DNA from: Kitasatospora sp. MAP5-34
Lineage (GTDB): Bacteria; Actinomycetota; Actinomycetes; Streptomycetales; Streptomycetaceae
Direction: 5' to 3'
NCBI RefSeq assembly: GCF_029894335.1
Contig: NZ_JARXZC010000001.1
Span: forward strand, 357,254-421,253
Length of the DNA stretch: 64,000 nt
Below the pieces are notes generated by a model. The model saw only the letters and a program-made list of their open reading frames with translations, was not told the origin of the DNA and searched no databases. The translations under genes were made by a program, and so were the position numbers. This document shows positions 8,252 through 15,990 of the stretch, one piece after another. The stretch's first letter is position 1, and each line of letters opens with the position of its first letter.

Positions 8252-9070
8252 TTAGGCATGGCGATGTGAGCAGTCGATGACCTTGGGGCACAGCGGTCGA
8301 CGGCAACACAGCTGCGCGGATGGAGCATCGAGATACAGCCGCTTGAAATAGATCAGGACCAGGTGCACCCACCACGTGGGCGCGGTGTCCTCCGGGATCG
8401 ACACCCGGTGGCCGTGCTCGGCGACCAGAGAGAGGAAGTCTGCGGACCGGGCGTGCACCGCAGATTCGAGCGTGTGGCGGAACCGCTCGTGAGCTGCTGG
8501 GCCCGATGGAAGTGCGACACCGAGCGCCGGGGCCAACTTGGTGACCATGCCGGAGTCCACCGGGATGATCCCGCAGTGATACCCGCGGGCGTTGAGCAGC
8601 GCGCACTGGGCGACCTTGAACGACGCGCCCCGCACTCGCTGGGCGAAGTCGAGGATCAGATCGTCGGCGTCGGCTGCCTCAGCGGTTGGATCGACGCCCT
8701 GCTTGTCCCAGTGCTGGAGAAGCTCCGCCAGGGATCGCAGGTAGTCGACTCGGTTCTGCGCCAGGCCGATGGGCCGTACCAGCTCGGCGAGTTCAGTGTC
8801 CGTGGCGGCAGCAAGGTGGTCGAAGCCCAAGGCGTCCGCTGAGGCGATCACGCGGGCGTAGGTCGTCACCATCCGGTAGGACACCCGGGTCGACCAACCG
8901 GCCGCGAGCATGCGCAGGCGGATGTCGGTGATCGAGGTTGGCCACCAGCGGTTGTCGTCGTGGTTGGCCTCGACCTCGTCCCGGACATCCGACAGCGACG
9001 CGGCGAGCGCGACGAGCCGGTAGATGCGTCGTGCGTCGAGCGCCCGCGGTTTCACGCGTTCCACAGTCAC
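8252..9070 (-). CDS. HhH-GPD (endonuclease III-like) DNA glycosylase-fold protein
   Basis: A 272-residue protein starting at the GTG at 9070, overlapping the racemase stop by GTGA. Residues ~90-180 match the helix-hairpin-helix GPD core of base-excision glycosylases: ELVRPIGLAQNRVDYLRSLA, then GASFKVAQCALL (Lys152 at the catalytic-lysine position) and IIPVDSGMVTKLAPALG (Asp172 at the catalytic-aspartate position). The C-terminus has Cys255, Cys256, Cys261 and Cys267 (CCRRPLCPKVIDC), resembling but not equal to the endonuclease III iron-sulfur loop. Its substrate is unknown; the neighbours are nucleoside enzymes, so it may act on a modified base or nucleoside. Alternative: a structural relative without glycosylase activity. 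Confidence 0.7.
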   Translation of the reverse strand: MTVERVKPRALDARRIYRLVALAASLSDVRDEVEANHDDNRWWPTSITDIRLRMLAAGWSTRVSYRMVTTYARVIASADALGFDHLAAATDTELAELVRPIGLAQNRVDYLRSLAELLQHWDKQGVDPTAEAADADDLILDFAQRVRGASFKVAQCALLNARGYHCGIIPVDSGMVTKLAPALGVALPSGPAAHERFRHTLESAVHARSADFLSLVAEHGHRVSIPEDTAPTWWVHLVLIYFKRLYLDAPSAQLCCRRPLCPKVIDCSHRHA

Positions 9071-9750
9071 AAGGCGACTCCGGCGGAGATACGGGCTGCC
9101 AGCAGCCCCATGGCGAGATTGGAGGAGAGCACCGGCTTGCCCAGCCGGTGCTCGAACTCCTTGACCACCGGAAGGGTGTGCCATCCGGTGCAGGACAGCA
9201 CCACGGCGTCAGCGGAACGAACAGCCGACGCCGGGAGCTGTTCAAGGAGGCCGTGCACCTGGTCCAGCGTGACATCGGGGTACCCATCGTCGAGCCCGAG
9301 ACTCGCCAGCGCCAGCACCTCGACGCCGGCCTTTGCGAGCGCGGCGCTCTCGGCTTCGGTCACGGAGGTCGGGTAAGGGGTGGCGAGCACGACCCGCGAG
9401 ACATGCAGGGCGGCCAGCGCGGCGAGAAGCGCGTCGAAGGCTGTCACCACCCCGCTGGGTAGATCGGGGCGGCCATCAGAGAAGCCCGCCGAGGTGCAGG
9501 CCAAGATCGCCGCGTCCAACGGCACGTGGGACAACGAGTTGAGAGCGTCTGCCGAGGCAGCGCGCAGGCCGTGCCAGAAGGAGGAGTCAACTGCCGTTGT
9601 CCTCGAAGCCGGTACCAGACGAGCGTGGTGGAAGACCGTGTTCGTCAGACCGAGGCGGCCAAGCTCTGTCTCGACAGCGACGTTGGCCCAGGGCAGCAGA
9701 AGACCGACTCGGACCAGGCGAGCCGCTGTGCGGTCGAAAGCTGAGAGCAT
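9067..9750 (-). CDS. Asp/Glu racemase superfamily protein (maleate isomerase / arylmalonate decarboxylase type)
   Basis: A 227-residue protein, ATG at 9750 after CGGAG. Two catalytic-type cysteines are present in family contexts: ILACTSAGF (Cys85) and VVLSCTGWHTL (Cys187), each at the end of a strand in the two pseudo-symmetric halves. RVGLLLPWANVAVETEL at the N-terminus and KPVLSSNLAMGLLAARI near the C-terminus are typical of maleate cis-trans isomerases. Members isomerise, racemise or decarboxylate small dicarboxylates, amino acids or hydantoins. It is coupled to the HhH-GPD gene by a GTGA overlap and follows the radical SAM gene by 13 nt, so it belongs to the same transcript. Confidence 0.85.
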   Translation of the reverse strand: MLSAFDRTAARLVRVGLLLPWANVAVETELGRLGLTNTVFHHARLVPASRTTAVDSSFWHGLRAASADALNSLSHVPLDAAILACTSAGFSDGRPDLPSGVVTAFDALLAALAALHVSRVVLATPYPTSVTEAESAALAKAGVEVLALASLGLDDGYPDVTLDQVHGLLEQLPASAVRSADAVVLSCTGWHTLPVVKEFEHRLGKPVLSSNLAMGLLAARISAGVAL

Positions 9751-9763
9751 GCCGAGGGCTCCG

Positions 9764-11287
9764 TCAGGCAGCGGCAGCAAGACGCTCTCCGTAGATCATC
9801 CGGGGTGCGTGGCCCGTAACCACAAGATCAGCCTTGCTGCCGACAGGAATAGCTGCGTCGCGCTCGACGATCTGGATCGAATAGGAGCCGAGTCGGCGCC
9901 ACCACGTGCCGTCCTGGCTCACGAAGTAGGAATGCAGGCCCGGGACGCGAAGACCGGTCGGATAGACCCGCTGCTTCATGGGCTGGTCCCAGGCGAAGTC
10001 GATGTCGGCCTTCCACGTGGGGAAGTGCTCGGCGGACGGGAGCGGGGCAAGTTCGCCGAGCGCGGCCAGCGGGGTGCCGGGGAAGGCCCGCGCGAGCCGG
10101 ACGTTCGTGCGGTGGCAGAGCAGGCCCGCGTCGAGAATCTCCGCCAGGCCGCGCAGGTTGGCGACGTGCGTGCGGTGCGTTTCGCCGGGCAGGCCGTAGA
10201 TCAGGTTCAGGCCGGGGAGGAGCTTCGGTAGACCGCCAGGGCCACGGTCGGCGCCGGCCTCGTTGATGTGCTGCACGGCGCGCATCAGGATTTCGGGGGT
10301 GCAGGTGAGGGTGTTGCGCTCGATCACCACGGGGTCGAAGCTCTCGATCCCCATGGGCGCGCAGTTGCCCTCGGTGCAATTGTCCGCCACCAGCTTGGCG
10401 ATGCGAAGTCCCACGGGCGCGGCCACAGCCAGCGGGTCGGCGTTGTCGATGTGCAGGACCTCCAGCTCTGGGCAACGTTCGCGAATCCCGCCGAGCAGCG
10501 TGCGGACCGCCTCCTCGTCCCGGTTCTTGTAGGAGAAGAAGCAGGTCTGCTGGCGGAGGCGGAAGTTGCGAATCCCTGCGGCATAGAGCTGGGCGGCTTC
10601 CTCGACGACATCCTCGACATCACGGAACACGACGAGCGGGGACTTGGCCGGTTCGTTGCAGAAGTCGCAGAACTTCCGCCGGGTGCAGCAGCGGTACAGC
10701 TCCAGCTCGGCGATCGGCCGCCAGGGCATCTGGCTGACCACGCCCGAGAAGTCACTGCGGTCGTGGCGCAGCTGAGCGTAGGCAGCGGGTTGGCGGCTGC
10801 CCAAGGTGAGATCCCCGGACGTGATGGTGTGGGTGTGGACGGCATCGAACAGTCCGGCATACGCGGCAGGGGTGCTGAGCGCGTAGGTGGACAGCGGCCC
10901 GAGCAGGTAGCGGCGGCCCCGCGCGCAGGCGACCGCTCGGCCGATTTCCTCCAGAGAGCCGTTGACCGCGTGGAGGTGGACGGACGGTACCGCGTCGCCG
11001 GCCACGACCACGACGATCTCGGCATCCCGCAGGAGCTGGATCGCGTTGTCCCGGTTGGCGGTCGCTGAGTAGGTGAGCGGGTCGCTCAGAGGCGGCTCGA
11101 CGGCGGCCGTGCCGCCCGCCAGACACCATCGGACATCGTCGATCGTCACATATCTCACGTCGGCATCAGGCTGAGCATGAGTCAGCGCCGACCAAGCGGT
11201 TCGGACGTAGGTCGACAGGTATGGCGGCACACCGAGCCCGCTCGGCTCCACGGTGTAGCAGTCCAAGATCACGAATGGCTTGCGCAT
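9764..11287 (-). CDS. Radical SAM protein (COG1031-like)
   Basis: A 507-residue protein, ATG at 11287 after GGAGAGGA. An N-terminal domain (1-190) with Rossmann-like strands, including LLRDAEIVVVVAGDAVPS, precedes the radical SAM domain. The cluster motif is C201-x5-C207-x2-C210 (CTRRKFCDFC), longer than the usual CxxxCxxC, followed by EDVVEEAAQLYAAGIRNFRL and a Gly-rich LNLIYGLPGETHRTH. This arrangement resembles uncharacterised COG1031 Fe-S oxidoreductases; the reaction is unknown. It is the first gene of the minus-strand cluster, transcribed from the region with an inverted repeat that it shares with a divergent HTH gene. Confidence 0.85.
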   Translation of the reverse strand: MRKPFVILDCYTVEPSGLGVPPYLSTYVRTAWSALTHAQPDADVRYVTIDDVRWCLAGGTAAVEPPLSDPLTYSATANRDNAIQLLRDAEIVVVVAGDAVPSVHLHAVNGSLEEIGRAVACARGRRYLLGPLSTYALSTPAAYAGLFDAVHTHTITSGDLTLGSRQPAAYAQLRHDRSDFSGVVSQMPWRPIAELELYRCCTRRKFCDFCNEPAKSPLVVFRDVEDVVEEAAQLYAAGIRNFRLRQQTCFFSYKNRDEEAVRTLLGGIRERCPELEVLHIDNADPLAVAAPVGLRIAKLVADNCTEGNCAPMGIESFDPVVIERNTLTCTPEILMRAVQHINEAGADRGPGGLPKLLPGLNLIYGLPGETHRTHVANLRGLAEILDAGLLCHRTNVRLARAFPGTPLAALGELAPLPSAEHFPTWKADIDFAWDQPMKQRVYPTGLRVPGLHSYFVSQDGTWWRRLGSYSIQIVERDAAIPVGSKADLVVTGHAPRMIYGERLAAAA

Positions 11288-11389
11288 GAGGTCCTCTCCG
11301 TCCGCCGCCGGGGGCGTCGCTCCATTGCCCAAGGCGCTCTCAGTGTCAATGGGCTGTGGCTCGCGGGTGGAGGGGGCACAAGGGTTGTT

Positions 11390-11445
11390 CGGTTGTACGC
11401 CGGTTGTACGCCGATGGCACTGTGTCCAAAGAACGGGACACAGTG
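11390..11445. promoter_or_regulatory. Divergent promoter region with a perfect inverted repeat and an 11-bp tandem repeat
   Basis: Between the radical SAM gene (-) and the HTH regulator (+) lie CGGTTGTACGC twice in tandem (11390-11400, 11401-11411) and a perfect 10-bp inverted repeat, CACTGTGTCC (11418-11427) and GGACACAGTG (11436-11445), separated by 8 bp. The dyad geometry fits a dimeric HTH protein. The adjacent, now disrupted, regulator is the obvious candidate to bind here. Confidence 0.55.
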
Positions 11446-11469
11446 TGATCGCCAGGGCATTATCGGCAC

Positions 11470-11694
11470 ATGGGCAGTGGCAGTGACACGGACAAGGGCA
11501 ACCAGGCCCTGGCGGCAGCTCTCCTGGAGGCCGGTCGTTCGAACGCCGCGCTGGCGCGGAGGGTGAACGAACTCGGCAGTCTTCAAGGGGTGGTGATGTG
11601 CTATGACAAGGCATCGGTGACCCGTTGGCTGCAAGGCATGACGCCCAGAGACCGAGCGCCGGAGTTCATCGCCGCCGCCCTCTCCGGGTTCTTA
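11470..11694 (+). pseudogene. HTH transcriptional regulator, truncated by an IS5-type insertion
   Basis: The N-terminal 75 residues match the helix-turn-helix start of Streptomyces regulators that usually carry a long tetratricopeptide C-terminus: ALAAALLEAGRSNAALARRV, then CYDKASVTRWLQGMTPRD. Only a weak ribosome site precedes the ATG. The frame is broken at 11694, where the insertion sequence begins, and the sequence beyond the element (12797 onward) adds only ~37 codons without recognisable TPR sequence. The gene is divergent from the nucleotide cluster and probably controlled it. Confidence 0.7.
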
Positions 11695-12794
11695 GGGTCT
11701 GTTCTGAATTCGGATCATGGTGTGGGTTTCAGGCTGCGGAGCCAAATGATGGAGCCGCGTAGGTGGAGACCTGCTTCGAAGCTGGCGGGCGTCTTGTCAT
11801 AGCGGGTGGCGAGGCCCCGCCAGTCCTTGATCTTGTTGATGGCTCGTTCGACGGTGTTGCGATCGCGGTACAGATTGGCGTCGTGACTGACGGGCCGTCC
11901 GCCATCGCGGCCTCTCTTCTTGCGGTTGGCGGCCTGGTCGTCCTTCTCCGGGATGACGGCCTTGATCTGGCGTCGGCGCAGGTAGGCCCGGGTGGTGCGA
12001 GCGGAATAGGCCTTATCGGCGGCCACCGCGTCGGGGCGCGTTCGGGGCCGGCCGATCGGGCCGCGTACCTTGATCTTGTCCATGACGGCGGTGAACTGCG
12101 GGTTGTCCGCGCTCTGGCCCGGGGTGAGTACGAAGGACAGCGGGCGGCACCGCCGCTCGGCAGCCAGATGGGTCTTCGTGGTCAGCCCGCCGCGCGAACG
12201 CCCGAGCGCGGCCGCCTTGAGCCGGGCCCGGCGGCGCCGGCGTAGGCGGCGCTTCGCCTCCCGCCGGGACTCCTCCGCCTCGTCGGTGTCGTCGCCCCGG
12301 CCTGCTATCGACCCGGTTTGTCCCTTCGCAGCAGCCCCTTTTCCTCCGTGACGGCTTTCTCCAGTTCCTCCAGCAGCTCGGCGTCCACGACCATCCCAGC
12401 GGCGTGATGGTGTGCACGAGAGACGGTGGAGTCCACGCTGACCAGTGACAAGTCGACCTGGCCGCGCGCGGCGGCCTCGGCGATCATCCCCTCCATCAGC
12501 GCCTGGAAGACCCCCTTGCGCGCCCAGGTGCCGAACTGGCCGTAGATCGTCGACCAGTTGCCGTACCGCTCGGGGACGTCCCGCCAGGGACTGCCCACCC
12601 GGAACCGCCACATGATCGCGTCGAACTGCCGCCGCAGATCCGGGATCGGCCCCGTCGCCGCCATCGGCAGGAACGGCTCAACCAGCTCCCACTCACTGTC
12701 CGTCAGATCACCGCGCGTCATGGACTCGTTCTACCACCCGCCACGCCGCCGAGGAGCACGAACCGGCACGATGATCTGAATTCAGAACAGACCC
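11695..12794 (-). mobile_element. IS5 family (IS427-group-like) insertion sequence, 1100 bp, complete
   Basis: The ends are inverted repeats beginning GGGTCTGTTCTGAATTC, with about 26 of 28 bp matching (11695-11722 and the complement of 12767-12794). The element is flanked by a TA duplication (11693-11694 and 12795-12796), as expected for this group. It carries one transposase gene in two overlapping phases on the minus strand. It interrupts the HTH regulator. The clean ends and nearly identical repeats suggest a fairly recent insertion. Confidence 0.92.
11715..12721 (-). CDS. IS5 family DDE transposase made by -1 ribosomal frameshifting
   Basis: The first phase (12721 down to a TAG at 12305, 138 residues) holds DLTDSEWELVEPFLP and the first catalytic Asp in SLVSVDSTVSRAHHH. 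The second phase, open to 11715, holds RSRGGLTTKTHLAAE, the second Asp in VAADKAYSA and the Glu in RNTVERAINKIKDWRGLATR. The phases overlap at AAAAGGGG (12335-12342 on the complement), a slippery run where a -1 shift would join them into a full DDE enzyme. This is normal for the group, so the gene is probably functional. Confidence 0.9.
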
Positions 12795-12991
12795 TAACGG
12801 CCAGCGCGTGTGGGGTGCTGCTGACCTCCCCGCCCGGACGTGCGAGCCCAGGCGGGTTACTGACTTCACTGTCACACTGGTGCTTGACCTGCGCGTCTCG
12901 CTGCGAATAAAGCCTGGACTTGCACGGGTGCTGAACCTGGAGGCGTTCCCGGCGACCTCCGGGGGTGGGGTGGCGGCTGCAGTCAGGTCCC

Positions 12992-13513
12992 TTACGACGC
13001 ATGGGCCGGATGGCGTGAAGCCCACTTGTGTCCCGCCAGGAACGGCATAGGTGCGCCGCTGCGGGCGGTGAGTTCCAGGCTCTCCAGGAGCTCGGACGGC
13101 GATACCACGAGCACCTCGCCCGCCGCGTGGGTCCGGCAGTAGCGGGCCACCGATCCTTGCAGGACGTGCTGGAGTCTGCCGTGGTGGCCGCTGCCGAGCA
13201 CCAGCAGGTCGGTCGGCCGGTCGGCTGCCGCGGCCAGGGCACGGCCCGGCTCGGAGTGCACCACCAGGGGATGGATGACGATGTCGTTGGGGTAGCCGTC
13301 GAAGGCCTGCTCGAACACTGTGTCGAGTCGCTTGTGAGCGGTGTGCTGTAGCTCCGAGAGTGGCCGCAGCTGCTTGTTGTCCGCCTCGGACCAGGCGATC
13401 ACGGGCACGAGAATTGCATTGCGTCGGCCTGCTTCCTCCACCGCCCGGTACACGGCGGCGAGACTGCTCAGGGAACCGCTGACCCCGACGATGACCCGGA
13501 CGCCCTCGATCAT
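12992..13513 (-). CDS. Universal stress protein family protein (single UspA domain)
   Basis: A 173-residue single UspA domain starting at the ATG at 13513 (MIEGVRVIVGVSGSLSSLAA) with GGAAGGA upstream. The ATP-binding region reads LGSGHHGRLQHVLQGSVARY; only seven residues separate the Gly pair from GS instead of nine, so nucleotide binding is uncertain. The C-terminus HAAGEVLVVSPSELLESLEL resembles that of the plus-strand copy at 15991; both open with the same IVGVSGSL(S/G)SLAA signature, so the two are paralogues. It lies alone between the IS element and a small hypothetical gene. Confidence 0.85.
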   Translation of the reverse strand: MIEGVRVIVGVSGSLSSLAAVYRAVEEAGRRNAILVPVIAWSEADNKQLRPLSELQHTAHKRLDTVFEQAFDGYPNDIVIHPLVVHSEPGRALAAAADRPTDLLVLGSGHHGRLQHVLQGSVARYCRTHAAGEVLVVSPSELLESLELTARSGAPMPFLAGHKWASRHPAHAS

Positions 13514-13733
13514 GGCAACTCGCTTCCTTCCGGCGTACTGGCCGGCGATAGGCCGACCGGCAGAGCCCAGTCGGCTCACGCCTCCAATTCGACTCCCGCG
13601 CAGCAACTTTGGCACGGGTCCTTGACGTACGTACTACGCTCCGCATGGCCACCTTGATGTGGCCTTGATGCGGGCCGAAGCGGTGGTCGGCCTGCCGGTC
13701 GCCGCAGGCCGTGTCGGGCCGGGGGCGCTGCGT

Positions 13734-14000
13734 TCAGGGAGCGGCGTCCCAGCGGGCTTCGAGCCGGGACGCTCCGTCGGGGCCGATGATGGTCTGCCAG
13801 GTGGCGTGCATCTGGACCGTCCGGCAGCCCGTGGCGGGGCTGCGGGTGGCGGAGGGGCTGCCGAGGGCCTGGAGCACGGTGCTGTCGAGGGGGCAGTCGG
13901 CGAGCCTCCGGAGGATGGCGGTCAGCAGTGCGCGAGTGAACCGACGCACGGGGAAGGAGGACATGGGCGCACGGGCGCGTAGGGCGCCGAGCACTGTCAC
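13734..14000 (-). CDS. Small hypothetical protein
   Basis: An 88-residue frame with normal high-GC third positions and a GTG start at 14000 preceded by AAGGTGGT. It is basic in the first third (RARAPMSSFPVRRFTRALL), has no clear signal peptide or membrane helix and matches no family I recognise. It follows the lysA pseudogene by 85 nt on the same strand and may be transcribed with it. It could be a remnant of a longer gene. Confidence 0.4.
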   Translation of the reverse strand: MTVLGALRARAPMSSFPVRRFTRALLTAILRRLADCPLDSTVLQALGSPSATRSPATGCRTVQMHATWQTIIGPDGASRLEARWDAAP

Positions 14001-14085
14001 GTGGGCACCACCTTGGTGAGGCGCGGTCGGGAATGGTTGGGACGTGGGTCTTTCCGGGTTGTCGGAGATCCCGCAGGACGGTTGA

Positions 14086-15242
14086 TCAGTTGAGGACCTC
14101 GCGGGCTCGGAGATCCTCGACGGTCTCGCGGCGGATCAGCGGACGGGCCCGGTTGTGGTGGACGGTGACGACGGCGGGGCGGCCGACCAGGTTGTAGCCC
14201 GAGGACGTGGAGAGCCGGTAGGCGCCGGAGGCGGGGACGGCGAGCAGGTCGCCCGGCCGGAGGTCGACGGGCAGGCGGGCGCCGCGGACCAGGATGTCGC
14301 CGGCTTCGCAGTGGTGGCCGACCACGTCGACGTCCTGGCAGGCGCCGATGGTGGTCCGGCCGATCAGCCGGACGGAGTATGGGGCGCTGTAGAGGGCGGG
14401 GCGCGGGTTGTCGCTCATGCCGCCGTCGACGGCGGCGAGGACCCGGCCGTCGGTGGCGTGCTTGATGCTGAGGACCCGGTACATCGCGATACCGGAGGGG
14501 GCGGCTCCGCCAGCAGCTCGATGAGACGGTCGACAGCGGTGAGGTACGGCTCGACGGAGCTGATCTGGGAGCCGAGGTGGCAGTGCAGCCCGGAGAGAAT
14601 CAGGCCGGGCTGGTCGCGGACCCGCCGGACGGCTTCGAGCGAGTCGCCGCCCTCGATGGCGAAGCCGAACTTCTGTCCGGTGACTCCGGTGCGGACGACC
14701 TCGTGGTGGCCGGCGGCCACGCCGGGGACGACCCTGACCAGGACGCGCTGGGGTGCGTCCGCGATGGCGAGGGCGGCGAGCCGGGGGATCTCGGCGAGGT
14801 TGTCGATGGCGAACCGGCCGACGCGCAGGCGCCGGGCCAGGCGCAGTTCCTCCGGGCTCTTGGCGTTGCCGTGCAGGAGGATGCGCTCGCGTGGGAAGCC
14901 CGCGGCGGTGGCCAGCCGCAGTTCGCCCTCGGAGCAGACGTCGAGGCCGAGGTCTGCTTCGGCGATCCAGCCTGCCAGCGCGCTGCAGAGGAACGCCTTT
15001 GCCGCGTAGAAGACTTCGGCGTCCGGGAGGGCGGCTCGGTAGGCGCGGCAGCGGGCGCGGATCTCGGTCTCGTCGAGGACGTACAGCGGTGTGCCGAAGC
15101 GGTCGGCGGTATCGGCGAGGCTGACCCCGCCGACCGTCAGTTCTCCGCCCGGCTCCAGCCGGGCGGTGACCGGCCAGTGGTTGCCGAGGCCGGTGCTGGA
15201 GGGGTCGCCGTGGAGGTGGGGGCGGACAGGTGTGATGGTCAT
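14086..15242 (-). pseudogene. lysA: Diaminopimelate decarboxylase with internal deletion
   Basis: The start is the ATG at 15242 after AAGGAG. The N-terminal half is a good PLP alanine-racemase-fold decarboxylase: the Schiff-base lysine in VFYAAKAFLCSALAG, then LHGNAKSPEELRLA and GLHCHLGSQI. At about 14495-14520 the frame changes, and the sequence resumes in MYRVLSIKHATDGRVLAAVD and GGMSDNPRPALY to the stop at 14086. About 100 residues are missing, including the Gly-rich phosphate loop and EPGR, both needed for PLP binding. An internal deletion with a frameshift is the simplest cause. The housekeeping lysA must lie elsewhere. Confidence 0.8.
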
Positions 15243-15541
15243 GCGATGGCGCTCCTTGCCATCGTCGTGACGGGAAGGGGAACAGCCCCGCGGACGCGTC
15301 GGCGCAGGACCAGTTCGACCTGGACACGGGCAGCTCCGCCCTGCCGGAGTCCGGCGACGACCTCGCGCAACTCCTGCTGGTCGACGCAGGCCAGCTGCAG
15401 TTCCAGATCGGCTTCGTCCAGGGGCAGGCCCGACCGCACGGCGGGGATACGGGCCGCCACCAGCTCGAAGTCGCGGGCTGCGGTCCACTCCTGTAGTCCC
15501 GACCAGCACCTGCGACACGGGTCGCAGTTGCGCAGGCTCAC
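15239..15541 (-). CDS. Hypothetical protein preceding the lysA relic
   Basis: A 100-residue soluble protein starting at a GTG (15541) directly after an in-frame stop, with no obvious ribosome site. The N-terminus has a Cys motif (NCDPCRRCW), followed by a helical stretch rich in Leu and Glu (LDEADLELQLACVDQQELRE) and a basic segment. Codon use is typical of the window. Its stop overlaps the ATG of the lysA relic by ATGA, so the two were translationally coupled. No family recognised. Confidence 0.55.
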   Translation of the reverse strand: MSLRNCDPCRRCWSGLQEWTAARDFELVAARIPAVRSGLPLDEADLELQLACVDQQELREVVAGLRQGGAARVQVELVLRRRVRGAVPLPVTTMARSAIA

Positions 15542-15673
15542 CGGTAGCGGTGTCTGTACAGGTCACGGCGGACTCCAGGCGATGGTGGAGAGATACGCGG
15601 GTCGTGGTCCGACTCCGGCGGAAGCATCTCCGACGCTACGACGCTAGGCCTGCTCAGGTGGAAGGCCGCAGTT

Positions 15674-15723
15674 CCTGACGTCTCGTTGACTGTCCGGCGG
15701 CCGCCCCTGACAGGTCCTTGACG
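15674..15723 (+). promoter_or_regulatory. Two adjacent 11-bp-spaced TGAC direct repeats
   Basis: CCTGACGTCTCGTTGAC (15674-15690) and CCCTGACAGGTCCTTGACG (15705-15723) each contain TGAC twice, exactly 11 bp apart. The second is nearly identical to sites at 19389 and 28690 (complement). The spacing of one helical turn suits a dimeric response regulator binding one face of the DNA. Possible targets are the minus-strand gene at 15541 or the kdp relic and universal stress gene to the right. Confidence 0.5.
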
Positions 15724-15777
15724 TGCCCTGGTCCATTCGGGGTGTGCGGGAGCCGTCCCTGACCGCGCGAGCACCTT

Positions 15778-15846
15778 GGTCTGGTCCTGCCCTTTCTCGG
15801 CATCAAGCTCATCGATCTGGTCGTCCAGTGCGTTCCAGGCCCCTGA
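15778..15846 (+). pseudogene. Relic of the 3' end of a second kdpB gene
   Basis: Twenty-two codons plus a stop read [19 protein letters not shown] and then PGP. They match the end of the intact KdpB at 23551-23622 ([23 protein letters not shown]), with high nucleotide identity around ATCAAGCTCATCGA. No upstream kdpB sequence is visible, so this is a decayed fragment, not a gene. It lies just before a universal stress gene. Confidence 0.8.
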
Positions 15847-15990
15847 CGGGCGGCCCGACAGGTCGTGCGGTGCTGTCAGGGACGCGTTGGGATCACTGCT
15901 CCGGCTATCAGGGATATGTCAACGACCGGCTGCGCCCGGTTCTCCGTGGGCTTGGCTGAGGACAACGGCCGAGCAGACGAGGAACGGGAT

